Shown here piece after piece: positions 17,367 to 28,200 of a stretch of DNA of 64,000 bases. Below the pieces are notes generated by a model. That model was given only the letters and a program-made list of their open reading frames with translations. It was not told where the DNA came from and searched no databases. The first letter of the stretch is position 1. Each line of letters starts with the position of its first letter. Both the position numbers and the translations under genes were made by a program. The DNA comes from an uncultured Gammaproteobacteria bacterium (GTDB lineage Bacteria; Pseudomonadota; Gammaproteobacteria; Arenicellales; JAANXG01), in assembly GCA_947259705.1 (NCBI GenBank), contig CAMYNL010000006.1:62001-126000 (forward strand). Reading direction: 5' to 3'.

Positions 17367-17926
17367 GCGTGACCGGCCTCGGAGGAAAGCAGGCCGAGGT
17401 CCACGCCCAGCAGCTGCGCCGCCGCGGCCCAGCGCTGTTCCACGGGGGTGGAGAAGATCAGCTCCGGGTTGGCCGGCCCGTTGAGCCAGGAGTTATCGCT
17501 GATCTCCTGTTCCAGCTGGCCGCTGCCCCAGCCCGCATAGCCGAGTGCCACCAGCGAGCGCTTGGGCCCCTCGTTGCGGGCCATGGCCTCGAGGATGTCG
17601 CGGGAGGTGGTCAGCCCCAGGCCATCGTGCACCTCCAAGGTGGAGTCCCAGGAACCGACGTCCTCGTGCAGGATGAAACCGCGCTCGGTCTGCACCGGGC
17701 CGCCGTAGTGGACCGGCTCGCCGGACTGCCGGAACAGCTCCTGGGAGATGTCCATCTGGTCCAGGATGTCGCCCACGGTCAGCTCCACCGTTCGATTCAG
17801 CACGATACCGAGGGCCCCGTCATCGTTGTGCTGACAGATCAGGGTCACGGTGTGATCGAAGTTCGGGTCGCGCATGTTCGGCATGGCGATCAGGAGTTGG
17901 TTGGCGAGCGAGGCGGTGGTATGCAT
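17363..17926 (-). CDS. yqgE: YqgE/AlgH family protein
   Basis: 187 residues from the ATG at 17926 (MHTTASLANQLLIAMPNM). Conserved features are PNFDHTVTLICQHNDDGALGIVLNR, GGPVQTERGFILH and LVALGYAGWGSGQLEQEI. The family has no proven biochemical activity; AlgH was named for an effect on alginate expression in Pseudomonas. It is coupled to ruvX downstream. Confidence 0.93.
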   Translation of the reverse strand: MHTTASLANQLLIAMPNMRDPNFDHTVTLICQHNDDGALGIVLNRTVELTVGDILDQMDISQELFRQSGEPVHYGGPVQTERGFILHEDVGSWDSTLEVHDGLGLTTSRDILEAMARNEGPKRSLVALGYAGWGSGQLEQEISDNSWLNGPANPELIFSTPVEQRWAAAAQLLGVDLGLLSSEAGHA

Positions 17927-17965
17927 ATTAATAGTATCGGGCACCCGCGCCGTTCGCACAAGGAA

Positions 17966-18907
17966 CTATCTGCTGACCAGCCGGTTGCCGCGCATGAATT
18001 GCCAGGTGCGGGTGATATGGAGGATGTCCACCTCGCCGCGGAAGGCCTCCGGAAAGGCATCGAAGGGCGCCGCCAGGCGCACGATGCGCATGGCGGCGTC
18101 ATCCAGCAACTTGTGGCCTGAGGTGCGGATGATATTGATGGCGTGCACCTGGCCGTTGCGTCTGATCTCCACATCCAGCACCAGCTGTCCGGTGAGCTTC
18201 TGTTGGCGCGCCTGGTCCGGGTAGTTGAGGTTGCCCATCCGCTCCACCTTGGCCCGCCAGGCCTCCATGTAGGCGGCATACTTGTATTCCCGGGTGCGGG
18301 CGCTGAGAAACTTGCGGCGCGGGCGTTTCTGGTACTCCTCCCAGAATTCGCTGATCTCCGCCGACAGGCGGGCGCGCTCGGCGGCGGCGCTGGGTTTGCT
18401 GACCACGCCGGGGGTGCTCTGCGGCCTGGCGGGGGACCGCTCCTCAGTCGGCTGCTTGCGCGCAAGCTGGACCTCGGCCGGGCTGTTCTGGGTCATCGGT
18501 TCGCGTTCGCTGCGCGGCACCGGCGGCCGCGAGGCCAGTTGCGCCACCGGCAGCTCACGCGACACATCAGGCGCGGGTCGCAGCGGCAGCGGGCTGCGGG
18601 CGATCACCGGCTGTTCGCTGTCGCCGCCGCCCTCTTGGTCGGCCTGCGCCAGGAAGTCGGCTTCCTCCGGTTGGCGGTCGCTGCGGGTGTTGACGAGGGT
18701 GATCTCCAGGGTCGGCAACTGTTCCAGGTCCGGTTGCAGCCGTGGTGCGGTGAAGCTGATGCCCAGCACGACCACCATATGCGCCAGCACCGAGGCGAAC
18801 ACGGTCAGGCCCAGCCGGTCACCGTGGGTAAAACCCGGGATGTTGTCAGCCAGCTCCATCAATTGTCGGTTCGCCTGTGCCTGGATCGACTTGCCGCGGC
18901 AGGGCAT
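17966..18907 (-). CDS. TonB-family protein, TonB3-like
   Basis: 313 residues: short cytoplasmic start, one transmembrane helix near residues 33-52 (GLTVFASVLAHMVVVLGISF), a long proline- and charge-rich periplasmic linker, and a C-terminal TonB domain (RMGNLNYPDQARQQKLTGQL and VHAINIIRTSGHKLLDDAA). GGAGGG is 11 nt upstream of the ATG at 18907, which supports that start over the inner ATG at 18859. The position between gshB and yqgE matches P. aeruginosa tonB3, which is required for twitching motility, so a pilus-related role is plausible. No ExbB/ExbD genes are near. Confidence 0.85.
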   Translation of the reverse strand: MPCRGKSIQAQANRQLMELADNIPGFTHGDRLGLTVFASVLAHMVVVLGISFTAPRLQPDLEQLPTLEITLVNTRSDRQPEEADFLAQADQEGGGDSEQPVIARSPLPLRPAPDVSRELPVAQLASRPPVPRSEREPMTQNSPAEVQLARKQPTEERSPARPQSTPGVVSKPSAAAERARLSAEISEFWEEYQKRPRRKFLSARTREYKYAAYMEAWRAKVERMGNLNYPDQARQQKLTGQLVLDVEIRRNGQVHAINIIRTSGHKLLDDAAMRIVRLAAPFDAFPEAFRGEVDILHITRTWQFMRGNRLVSR

Positions 18908-18975
18908 GGTTGCCGTTTGCCCTCCAGTCTAGTCGTGGTCTGCGACAACCCAAAATTCACCGACACAGGCACTTT

Positions 18976-19932
18976 TCAGCGCGACCGCCGGCGGCGCGCC
19001 GCGATGACGTCCATCAAGCCGGCGCTGATGTTGATGCCGAACTGGGCGTCGAGTTCGCGTATGCAGGTGGGGCTGGTGACGTTGATCTCGGTGAGGTAGT
19101 CGCCGATCACGTCCAGGCCGGCAAACAGGATGCCGTTGGCGCGCAGGGCCGGACCCACCTCGGCGGCGATCCAACGGTCCCGCTCGGTGAGCTCGCGCCC
19201 CTCGCCACTGGCGCCGGCGGCGAGATTGCCGCGGGTTTCCCCCGGTGCCGGTACCCGCGCCAGCGCATAGCGGACCGGCTCGCCATCGATCATCAGGATG
19301 CGCTTGTCACCGCCGCTGATCTCGGGAATATAACGCTGGGCCATGACGTATTCCTGCTGGTGCCGGGTCAATGTCTCCATCACTACGCTGATGTTGGGGT
19401 CCTGCCGGGTGAGGCGAAATACCGAGGCCCCGCCCATGCCGCCCAGCGGCTTGAGGATGACGTCCTGGTGCTCGGCCAGGAACTGGCGGATGTCGCCGTA
19501 GCGGCGGGTGACCAGGGTCGGCGGCGTGCACTGGGGAAACCAGGCCGTGTAGAGTTTTTCGTTGGCGTCGCGCAGCGCCTGGGGCCGGTTCACCACCAGC
19601 ACGCCCGCATCCTCTGCCCGTTGCAACAAATAGGTGGCGTAGATGTACTCCATGTTGAACGGCGGGTCCTTGCGCATCAGGATGACGTCGAGATCCGCCA
19701 GTGCCCCGGTGCGCTCGGCACCGAACTCGTGCCAGCGTCGCTGATCGTCAAACAGGCTCACCTCGCGGCTGCGGGCACACGGCACGCCGTCGCGCATGAA
19801 CAGGTCGTTCATCTCCATGTAGGCAATGGGCCAGCCCCGCGCCTGCGCCTCCAGCAGCATCGCAAAGGTGCTGTCCTTCTTGACGTGGATGGTACCGATG
19901 GCGTCCATGACCACGCCTAGTCGTAGGGTCAT
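18976..19932 (-). CDS. gshB: Glutathione synthetase
   Basis: 318 residues, ATP-grasp ligase adding glycine to gamma-glutamylcysteine. Signatures: VMDAIGTIHVKKDSTFAML, LMRKDPPFNMEYIYATYLL, VILKPLGGMGGASVFRL and FAGLDVIGDYLTEINVTSPT. It lies downstream of gshA on the same strand with a 92-bp gap, so both glutathione steps are encoded side by side. Confidence 0.97.
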   Translation of the reverse strand: MTLRLGVVMDAIGTIHVKKDSTFAMLLEAQARGWPIAYMEMNDLFMRDGVPCARSREVSLFDDQRRWHEFGAERTGALADLDVILMRKDPPFNMEYIYATYLLQRAEDAGVLVVNRPQALRDANEKLYTAWFPQCTPPTLVTRRYGDIRQFLAEHQDVILKPLGGMGGASVFRLTRQDPNISVVMETLTRHQQEYVMAQRYIPEISGGDKRILMIDGEPVRYALARVPAPGETRGNLAAGASGEGRELTERDRWIAAEVGPALRANGILFAGLDVIGDYLTEINVTSPTCIRELDAQFGINISAGLMDVIAARRRRSR

Positions 19933-20024
19933 TATTCAGGCTTGGGGGTCGTTGACAAGGCCGCGGCGATTATAAGGTTCCATCTCCGGGGGCGGTGAGC
20001 CGGCCACCGCGACGCGGCCGCGCC

Positions 20025-21341
20025 TTATGCATTGGCGGCCGAGGCCAGCTGCAGCCCCTGGCGCTCGCGCGCTGCGGCCAGCAATGCGAGTCGAGCCACC
20101 ACGCCGTAGGCATAGAAGCGATTAGGTTGTGCATCCGGGTCTTTGCTGTCGTCCGGGTGTGAGCAGGACTCGGCGAACGCCAGCGGCTCGAAGTGCATGC
20201 CGGGCGAGTTGAGATTGTCGTCAGCGGCGCGCTCGGTGTGCACGCGATAGAAACCACCGACGACGAAGTGATCGATCATATACACAACCGGTTCCGCCAC
20301 CGCGGCGGTCGGTCCCCATTTCTCGAAGGTGTATACGCCTTCCTGCACCATCACCTCGGTAACGGTGGCGCCGCCCTTGCCACGAGCCATCTTGTTGCGC
20401 TGCTTGCGGTTAAGATCGCGCACCTCGTCCGGACTGCGTACCACCATTATGTTCATACCGTAGGTTCCGGAGTCCGCCTTGACGAAGGCAAAAGGTTCCT
20501 GGTCGATGCCATAAGCCCGGTATTTGTCCCGCACCGCCAGCAACAGTTCCGCCACGTTCATGACCAGGCAATCCTCGCCCTCGCGTTTCTGGAAATCGAT
20601 CTGTCCGCAGCGGCGGAACAATGGGTTGATCAGCCAGGGGTCGATCTCGATCAGCGCCGAAAACTCGTTCGCCACCTGATCGTAGATGCCGAAGTGATGG
20701 GACTTGCGCCGGGTGGCCCAGCCCAGTGCCACCGGCGGCACCACCGGCTGGCTGATGTTTTCCAGCACCGCCGGCAGCCCGGCGCTGAGGTCGTTGTTGA
20801 GCAGGATGAAACAGGGCGTGAAGTCACCGATCAGCACCTTGTCGCCGTGGCGGGAGATCGGCTCCCGCAGCAGGGTCTGGCCGCCGGGGAGTTGCATCAC
20901 TGCCGGCTCGGTCAGGTCCGGTGAAAGAGACCCGATACGGGCGCGGAAACCGGCCAGTTCCAGGATGCGCACCAGGCGGGCGATGCTCTGCCAGTAGTGC
21001 GGATTGCGGGTATGGTCCTCGGGGATCAGCAGCGCGCCGCAGGAATTTGGCACGAGGCGCTCGGCGGCGGTCTGCATTGCGTGCACGCACAAAGGTTCGA
21101 AATCGCCGCTGAGATTGTTGAATCCGGCCGGAAAAAGGTTGGTATCCACCGGTGCCAGCTTGAAGCCCGCGTTGCGCAGGTCCACCGATGCGTAGAATGG
21201 CGCCTGCGTCGACAGCCACTGGCCACGGAACCACTGCTCGATCTCCGCCTGATGCATCAGCATGTGGCTCTCGATCTCCAGCAGGGGGCCGGTCAGAGCA
21301 GTAGTCAGATTGGGGACGGCATGGACCTGTTCAGGGATCAT
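20025..21341 (-). CDS. gshA: Glutamate-cysteine ligase, proteobacterial (A. ferrooxidans-type) family
   Basis: 438 residues. First step of glutathione synthesis, from a GshA family unrelated in sequence to the E. coli enzyme and found in several proteobacteria, notably sulfur and iron oxidisers. Recognised from PVDTNLFPAGFNNLS, LLIPEDHTRNPHYW, FAFVKADSGTYGMNIMV and VVGGFYRVH. AGAGG lies about 9 nt upstream of the ATG and a TATAAT on the minus strand about 30 bp upstream. Confidence 0.9.
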   Translation of the reverse strand: MIPEQVHAVPNLTTALTGPLLEIESHMLMHQAEIEQWFRGQWLSTQAPFYASVDLRNAGFKLAPVDTNLFPAGFNNLSGDFEPLCVHAMQTAAERLVPNSCGALLIPEDHTRNPHYWQSIARLVRILELAGFRARIGSLSPDLTEPAVMQLPGGQTLLREPISRHGDKVLIGDFTPCFILLNNDLSAGLPAVLENISQPVVPPVALGWATRRKSHHFGIYDQVANEFSALIEIDPWLINPLFRRCGQIDFQKREGEDCLVMNVAELLLAVRDKYRAYGIDQEPFAFVKADSGTYGMNIMVVRSPDEVRDLNRKQRNKMARGKGGATVTEVMVQEGVYTFEKWGPTAAVAEPVVYMIDHFVVGGFYRVHTERAADDNLNSPGMHFEPLAFAESCSHPDDSKDPDAQPNRFYAYGVVARLALLAAARERQGLQLASAANA

Positions 21342-21650
21342 GGCAGTAACCTCTGGCTTGGGTGCGGGGGATTATAGGGTGCCCGCAGAAATGGCGGAAG
21401 TTGGACCGGAATCGGTGTACAGGCCTTGTACTGTATGCTAAATAAATCATTGGGATAGTCCCTATTTTTAAGAAAAGGCCTCGAATCTAGCCGGAACCGG
21501 GTCGATGACCGCCCGGTCGGACCCGGGGAGCGCTGCGCGACGCCACCGGAGGGCGAATTATCGACTATTCTTTCTTTAGTCAAATCAGCGCGTTATCACG
21601 ACGCGGTAAACCGGACGACGGGCGGTGTATCACCAGCAAAGAGGTAACAG
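21342..21650. other. Divergent control region between gshA and pilG
   Basis: 309 bp holding the presumed promoters of gshA and of the pilG-chpA operon. Its central part (about 21420-21480) is AT-rich relative to its surroundings. Apart from the gshA -10 element I could not pick out a convincing promoter or operator. AAAGAGGTAA precedes the pilG ATG as ribosome-binding site. Confidence 0.5.
21371..21376 (-). promoter_or_regulatory. Consensus -10 element for gshA
   Basis: TATAAT on the minus strand, 30 bp upstream of the gshA ATG. The -35 region is poor (TTCCGC at 17-bp spacing). Confidence 0.4.
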
Positions 21651-22037
21651 ATGTCGATCAAGGTGATGGTCATCGATGACAGCAATACCATCCGCAAGAC
21701 CACCGAGTCTCTGCTGACCAAGGAGGGTTACGAGGTGTTGACCGCGGCGGACGGCTTCGAGGCCATGTCGTTGATCACCGATCACCAGCCCGACATCATC
21801 TTCGTCGATATCATGATGCCGCGCCTGGATGGGTACCAAACCTGCACCCTGATCAAGAACAACCGCCATTTCAAGGAGACCCCGGTGGTTATGCTGTCGA
21901 GCAAGGACGGCCTGTTCGATCGGGCGCGGGGCAGGATCGCCGGGTCGGATCAGCACATCAACAAGCCGTTCACGCGCGAAGAGTTGATTGAGGCGATTAC
22001 CCGGCACGTAAAGACAACGACGGCGACCCGGCATTAG
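21651..22037 (+). CDS. pilG: Twitching motility response regulator PilG
   Basis: 128 residues, single CheY-like receiver. Phospho-acceptor Asp lies in DIIFVDIMMP, with the N-terminal acidic pair in MVIDDSNTIRKT and the conserved Lys in INKPF. In Pseudomonas PilG takes phosphate from ChpA and promotes pilus extension and cAMP synthesis. First gene of the pil-chp operon. Confidence 0.95.
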   Translation: MSIKVMVIDDSNTIRKTTESLLTKEGYEVLTAADGFEAMSLITDHQPDIIFVDIMMPRLDGYQTCTLIKNNRHFKETPVVMLSSKDGLFDRARGRIAGSDQHINKPFTREELIEAITRHVKTTTATRH

Positions 22038-22073
22038 AATCAGGCATCTTCTCGGCAACGAGGGGGGGTACAA

Positions 22074-22436
22074 ATGGAAGCTCATAAAATACTGGTAGTG
22101 GATGACTCACCCACCGATCTGCATCTGCTGACGGGTTATCTGGTGAATAACGGTTACACGCCGGTGACGGCCGTCAACGGTGAGGAGGCGATAGCCAAGG
22201 CCGCCTCCGAGCAGCCGGATCTGATTCTGATGGATGTCGTGATGCCCGGCATGAACGGCTATGAGGCGACGCGCGCGCTGTCGCGTAATCCCGCGACTGC
22301 CCGCATCCCGGTGTTGATGGTTTCTTCCAAGGACCAGGAGATCGACAAGATCTGGGGCATGCGGCAGGGCGCGAAGGATTACCTTGCCAAGCCGGTCGAC
22401 GAGCATACCCTGATCGGCAAGATCCGCTCGCTGTAA
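22074..22436 (+). CDS. pilH: Twitching motility response regulator PilH
   Basis: 120 residues, single receiver with DDSPTDLHLL, the acceptor Asp in LILMDVVMPGMNGYEATR, and the Lys in YLAKPVDEHTL. PilH acts opposite PilG, favouring retraction or serving as a phosphate sink. It lies 36 bp after pilG and 4 bp before pilI. Confidence 0.95.
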   Translation: MEAHKILVVDDSPTDLHLLTGYLVNNGYTPVTAVNGEEAIAKAASEQPDLILMDVVMPGMNGYEATRALSRNPATARIPVLMVSSKDQEIDKIWGMRQGAKDYLAKPVDEHTLIGKIRSL

Positions 22437-22440
22437 GCGC

Positions 22441-22989
22441 ATGCCGCGTCTCACGGAACTGCCGCTGGAGGAGTTGCTACGGCTGCAGCGGCAGTCACTC
22501 GGCAAGGGGAGGATCATCCCCGCTGCCGAGGAGCTTGATTCGCGCATTGGTGGTCTGGGATTCGCGGTTGGGGACCTGTATCTGGTCTGCGAGCTGGACA
22601 GCGTCTCCGATATCGTCGATTGCGGCGCGTTGACGATGGTGCCGCGCACCAAGGCCTGGATGCGCGGTATCACCAACGTGCGCGGTCGGCTTTGCTCGAT
22701 CTGCGATCTCGGGATGTTCCTCGGCATCGCGCCGCCGGTGCCGGAAGCCGAGGGCAAGCTGCTGGTGTTGAGCGACCCCGAACTGGGCGCGGCGCTGTTG
22801 GTGCCGCGGGTCTTTGGGCTGCGTTATTTCGATGAAGAGACCGAACAGCAGGCGATGGAGGGACTGGACGAGAAGCTACGGTCCCTGGCCAAGGCTGCAT
22901 ACTTGCAGGGCGGTCACATGTGGGGGGTGTTGGATGTTGAACGGCTTGCGGAAATGCCCCGCTTTCGTACCGTCGCAGATGGCATGTAG
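22441..22989 (+). CDS. pilI: CheW-like adaptor PilI
   Basis: 182 residues with one CheW domain (MRGITNVRGRLCSICDLGMFLGI). It couples the receptor PilJ to the kinase ChpA. A spacing of 4 bp from pilH and 31 bp to pilJ shows operon organisation. Confidence 0.93.
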   Translation: MPRLTELPLEELLRLQRQSLGKGRIIPAAEELDSRIGGLGFAVGDLYLVCELDSVSDIVDCGALTMVPRTKAWMRGITNVRGRLCSICDLGMFLGIAPPVPEAEGKLLVLSDPELGAALLVPRVFGLRYFDEETEQQAMEGLDEKLRSLAKAAYLQGGHMWGVLDVERLAEMPRFRTVADGM

Positions 22990-23020
22990 CCGCATACTTA
23001 ACATCAAATGAGGTGTCAGG

Positions 23021-25144
23021 ATGGCAACTGCTAGAGAATCCATCAACGAAGCGTTGCGCGGGAACGATCTCGAGGGGCTGGAATCCCCCCTGGAGCTGGA
23101 GCAGCCCCCGGGCACCGGGTCGCAGGACCAGTTCTCGACGGCCGAGCCGGCGGCATCGAAGCCGGCGGGTCCGGCGGCCAGGATACTGAACAACTTGCCG
23201 TTCATCATCGTTGCGGTGGTCATCTCCATTGTCGGCCTGGTGGTGTTCCAGACCCTGGCCACCCAGCGCAGCGCCAACGAGGCGGCCCTGGTGGAGCGGG
23301 CCTCCAGCATGTTGATGTTGTCCCAGCGGCTGGCACGCGACGCGCGTGAAGCGGCGCAGGGAGCGGCGGCTTCATTCCGCTCCCTGCGGCAGTCAGCCGA
23401 TCAGTTCGCAGCCGCGATCGACACCCTGGATCAGGGCGATCCGACTTCGGGCATGCCGCCGACCCCGACCCGCAACCGCGTCGACCTGGAGGCGGTGCAG
23501 GGTATCTGGAGCGGCAGCAAGGAAAACGTGGATTCGATGCTGTCGCACGAGCAGCTGCTGCTCAATACCCGCCAGCAGGTACAGCGGGTCCAGGAACTGG
23601 CGCCGCTGCTGCTGGCACGCTCCGACGAGATGATTGAGGCGGTGATCAGAGAGTCCGGCAAGCCCGAATTGGTAGCTCTCGCCGCCAACCAGCTGACCCT
23701 TAGCCAGCGCATTGCCAAGGACGTGACGAAGTTCTCCCAGGGCGGCGCCGATTCCGCCGTGGCGGCGACCCAGTTCGGCAAGGACACACTGCGTTTTTCC
23801 AGCGTCAGCCGTCAGCTGCGCCAGGGGGCCGGACCGGTGGTGCTGGCCAAGCTCGATGCCGTGGACCAGGTGTTTGTCGAACTGCGCCAGAGCATCGAGT
23901 CCATACTTGACGACGTGGCCGATTTTTTCGCCGCCCAGCGCGCGGCCCGGGCAGTCATCAAGGAGAGCGACCCGTTGCTGGCGTCAGTGCAGCAGTTCAT
24001 CAACAATGTCACCGGCGAACACGTTACCGGAGTCATGCGTTATGTGCCGTGGGCATTCGGCGCCCTTGCGGTGCTGTTCCTGTTCCTGCTCGGTCGCGCC
24101 CTGGTCACGGATGCGCGGCGGCGCGCCACCGAGAGCGCGCAGCAGAACCGCGAGACCCAGGACGCCATTCTCAAGCTGCTCGATGAAATGGGCAGCCTTG
24201 CCGACGGTGACCTCACTATCGAGGCCGAGGTCACCGATCAGATCACCGGCGCCATTGCCGACTCGGTTAATTTCGCGGTCAAGGAGATGCGCGACCTGGT
24301 GATGCGCATCAATGACGCGTCGCAGCGGGTGGCGGCGGAATCAGCCAGCACCGCCAACACCGCGCGGGAACTTTCCCGGGCGAGCGCGGTGCAGGCGGAC
24401 GAGATCACTAACACCACGGAGCGGTTGCAGAACATGGCGCAGTCGATGCAGGAGATGTCGGGTGAGGCACGTCGCTCGGCCGACGTTGCGCGAAGCTCGG
24501 TGAATGTGGCCAAACGCGGCGCGAAGGCGGTGCGCGACACCATACGGGGCATGGATTCCATGCGCGAGCAGATTCAGGACACGTCGAAACGCATCAAGCG
24601 GCTGGGCGAGAGTTCGCAGCAGATCGGCGAGATCGTGAGCCTGATCGACGACATCGCGGAACAGACCAACATCCTCTCCCTCAACGCGGCAATCCAGGCG
24701 GCCACCGCCGGGGAGGCCGGGCGCGGTTTCGCCGTGGTGGCGGACGAAGTGCAGCGCCTGGCGGAACGCTCCGCCGAGGCGACCAAGCAGATTTCGGAAC
24801 TGGTCAAGAACATTCAGTCCGACACCAACGAAGCCGTCACGTCCATGGAACAGGCGACCCAGGGAGTGGTCGACGGCACCCGGCTGGCGGATGCCGCAGG
24901 CCAGGCCCTCGGCGAGATCGAGTCGGTGTCGCAGCAGTTGTCCGACCTCATTGCCGGTATGGCGGAGGCCGCGCAGCGGGAGTCGGAGACCGCCACCAAG
25001 GTATCCGGGCGCATGGACTCCATCCGTACAGTGACCAGCGAAACCTCGCGGGAGGCGCAGACCACAGCCGATTCGATCGGCAAGCTGTCCGATCTGGCCC
25101 GCGATCTGCGCAACTCGGTGGCCGGTTTCAAACTACCCGCATGA
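23021..25144 (+). CDS. pilJ: Methyl-accepting chemotaxis protein PilJ
   Basis: 707 residues. Membrane helices lie at about 50-73 and 340-362, flanking a periplasmic helical (PilJ-type) sensory region, followed by a HAMP-like linker and a cytoplasmic signalling domain. The hairpin tip is highly conserved ([20 protein letters not shown] and [19 protein letters not shown]). In Pseudomonas PilJ senses the pilus or surface contact. No methyltransferase gene pilK follows, so adaptation by methylation would need an enzyme from elsewhere. Confidence 0.95.
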   Translation: MATARESINEALRGNDLEGLESPLELEQPPGTGSQDQFSTAEPAASKPAGPAARILNNLPFIIVAVVISIVGLVVFQTLATQRSANEAALVERASSMLMLSQRLARDAREAAQGAAASFRSLRQSADQFAAAIDTLDQGDPTSGMPPTPTRNRVDLEAVQGIWSGSKENVDSMLSHEQLLLNTRQQVQRVQELAPLLLARSDEMIEAVIRESGKPELVALAANQLTLSQRIAKDVTKFSQGGADSAVAATQFGKDTLRFSSVSRQLRQGAGPVVLAKLDAVDQVFVELRQSIESILDDVADFFAAQRAARAVIKESDPLLASVQQFINNVTGEHVTGVMRYVPWAFGALAVLFLFLLGRALVTDARRRATESAQQNRETQDAILKLLDEMGSLADGDLTIEAEVTDQITGAIADSVNFAVKEMRDLVMRINDASQRVAAESASTANTARELSRASAVQADEITNTTERLQNMAQSMQEMSGEARRSADVARSSVNVAKRGAKAVRDTIRGMDSMREQIQDTSKRIKRLGESSQQIGEIVSLIDDIAEQTNILSLNAAIQAATAGEAGRGFAVVADEVQRLAERSAEATKQISELVKNIQSDTNEAVTSMEQATQGVVDGTRLADAAGQALGEIESVSQQLSDLIAGMAEAAQRESETATKVSGRMDSIRTVTSETSREAQTTADSIGKLSDLARDLRNSVAGFKLPA

Positions 25145-25215
25145 TGGCTGGTCGCTGCGGCACGATCGACTGACCGCAGCGGGGCGACTGCGGACAAGTA
25201 ACACCTGTAAGGTAA

Positions 25216-28200
25216 ATGGATAATCTGAACCGAGTGGATCCCAGCACCCTGGGCTGGGTGAAGACCGAGATCGACCAGACGCTGGAGCAGGCGCGCAGCG
25301 CCCTGGCCGAGTACGGCCGGGAGCGCAGCGACACCACCCCGTTGCGGATGTATGCCAACCACCTGCACCAGGTTGTGGGCACGCTGCAGATGGTCGAGCT
25401 GGACGGCGCGGCGCAGTTGGCACAGGAGGTGGAGTCACTCGCCGACTCGGTCATCGGTGGTGACCACAACGGCCGCGATCTTGACGCCACCACCGCTCTG
25501 CTCGACAGCAGCCTGTTCCATCTCTCGGGCTACTTGGAGCGCCTGCAGCACGGCATGCCGGACCTGCCGGTGCAGAACGTGGCGATACTCAACGAGTTGC
25601 GCAGCGCACGCGGTGAAGTCCCCGTGGATGTCTTCGACCTGTTCAACCCGGACCTGGACGTTTATCCGCCCAGACGTCGCGCTGTGGAGACGGATGATGG
25701 CCAGGCGCGCGCGGAGGTGCGCCGGATTCGACGCGGTTTCCAGGGTCACCTGCTGGACTGGCTGCGGGATAATGACAGCCGCGATCACCTGCTGGCCATG
25801 GCGGGTGATGTCAGCGAGTTGCAGAGCGTTGCCAGGCTCGGCCGTTGCGGACAACTGTGGTGGATAGCGCGGGCGTTCCTGGAGATGCTGGGGGCGGAGT
25901 GCCCGGTGGCGGCGGACGATCCGCGCAAGCGACTGCTGAGTAAACTCGACCAGGCCATGCGCCTGCTGGTGGAGCACGGTGAGGCGGCGCTGGCGCGCAG
26001 CGAAAACGACGAGTTGCTGAAGCAGTTGCTGTATGCGATCGGGCGATCGAGCGCGGACCTGGAATCGGTCGCCGAGATCAAGCGTGCTTTCAACCTCGAC
26101 CTGATACTCTCGTCCGAGAGGACGCCGGTCGAGGGCACGGCCTCGCTGACCGACCGTTTGCGCGAATTCGCCGGTACCGTCACCGGCGAACTGCAGCAGG
26201 TGGAGACGTCACTGACGGCCTATTCCGAAGACAGCCGTGACGCGAGTTCCCTCGATCAGGTCATCGAAGGTCTCGCCCGCATCGGCGAGCAGGCCCGAAA
26301 TGCGCCGATCCCGGCGATCAAGGATCTGGTAGACAGCCTGTTGCAGCTTGCCGGCGAATTGCGGGAGGGGGGCGGCGCGCAACGGGAACGCGCGACGCTG
26401 CAGATGGCTGCGGCGCTGCTGTTCCTGAGCGAATCGTTGTCGGCACCGGATACCATCGACGTCGGCTGGAGCGAGCTGGCCGCGGAGAAGGCGACACAGC
26501 TGCAGGCACTGCAGGGCGGGCGCATCGGCCTGGAAGACCTGGCGCACGAGGTCGGCAGCGGCGGTGCGGCGTCCCTCAGTGACTACGAGATCAAGCGGCT
26601 GCTGGGTGCGGTGGCTGGCGAGATCTACGTGAACCTGAACCGAGTGGAGGAGGCGCTGGAACAGTTCGCGCTTGACGGTGACACGGCGCTGCTGGAACCG
26701 ACGCCGGATTCCCTGTCCCAGGTCGAGGGGGCTTTGCGCATCCTCGGACAGCACAAGGTGTGTGACCTCATCCAGGCCACCTCCGACCATTTGCGCGCGT
26801 TGATGTCGGGCAGATTGACACGGACCGGTCAGCTGATGGATGCGCTGGCAGTGGCAGTGGGTACCGTGGAGTCCTATGTGCGCGGCCTGGAACATCAGCG
26901 TCCGCGTCTCCGCGAACTGGTGGAGCGCGCGTTGCAGGATCTGGAAAACGCCTTCAGCGACGTGGACCTGGCCAAGATCGATCCCCATGTAGCGCTCAGC
27001 GCGCTGCAGCAGCATCTCGAGCAATGGCTGCGAGACAGCGGAGATTACGCGGCCTTCCGCGCCATGCGGCAGCAATTGCGTGATCTTTCCATGCTGGCGC
27101 GCCGGCGCGACAAGTCGCAACCGCACCGTCTGGCCTTGGAGATGAACAACCTGCTGGACATCGTCACAGAGGACCCGACCTTCCTGTCACCGGAGGTGGA
27201 GCAGACCCTGCGTCGCTCACTCAATACCCTGCAGTCTCTGGTCGAAGACCTGGTGGAGCCGGCACCCGTCGCGGTGGAAGGGGCGGCCGTGGCCGTCACC
27301 AAGGCGGTTGCCCCGACCGCCGCCGCTGCAGTCGAACCGCCGGATCAGGAGATCCTTGAGATCTTCCGGGAAGAAGCGCGGGAGTGCGTGCAGGCCATGG
27401 AAACCAATTACCGGGCTTGGCGACGCGACCCCGCTGACGAAAAGGCGCTGTCTGAGTTGCGCCGCCAGTTTCACACCGTCAAGGGCAGTGGCCGCACGGC
27501 GCGGGCGGGCGTGGTCGCGGAACTGGCCTGGCTGGCGGAGGATGTCCTCAACCAGGTGCTGGACGGGAAGCAGACAGCCAGCGAGGAACTGTTCGCGTTC
27601 ACCCACGACGCCCAGCAGGCCATCGACGGGCTGCTGCGCGACGAGCTGAGGGACCCGGCGCAGATCGACCTGGCGGCATGGCAGCAGCGGCGCGACCGGC
27701 TCTCCCAGCCGCCGGCGCGGCGGGAGGCGGCGAGTACACCGCTGCATGACGATGCGGTCATCGAGATCTTTACCCAGGAGACCCGCGGCCACGTGGCGAC
27801 GCTGCGTGAGTTCGTGGCACGCTGCAAACAGAATGCCCGCGAATGCGCGGTAGCGCCCGACCTGTCGCGCGCCGTACATACGCTGATGGGAAGCAGCCGT
27901 TCGCTGCAGCTGAACGAGATGGCCGACGCCTTCAACGACCTGGACCGGCTGCTGCAGACCCTGGGCCGTGCCGGCGAGGCGTTGCAGGCCGGCGAGCTGG
28001 AAATCGTGGAGCGACTGGCCGTATTGAGCCTGGAGTTGCTGGACGCCTTACCGGGCCAGCGGCAGTTCGGGCCCACATTGCGGCGGCGGTTCGTCAACGA
28101 GAAAGAACGTATCCGGCGCCGCGAGCAGGAGCGGCGGGAACGACGTGAACAGGTGCCTGAACCGCTCGCCGCCGCGGCGGACGCGCAACGGCCCGCGCCG

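Noticed and set aside
19952-19976. TTGACA followed by TATAAG on the plus strand upstream of gshB
   Set aside because: The spacer is only 13 bp and no plus-strand gene follows, so it is not a usable promoter.
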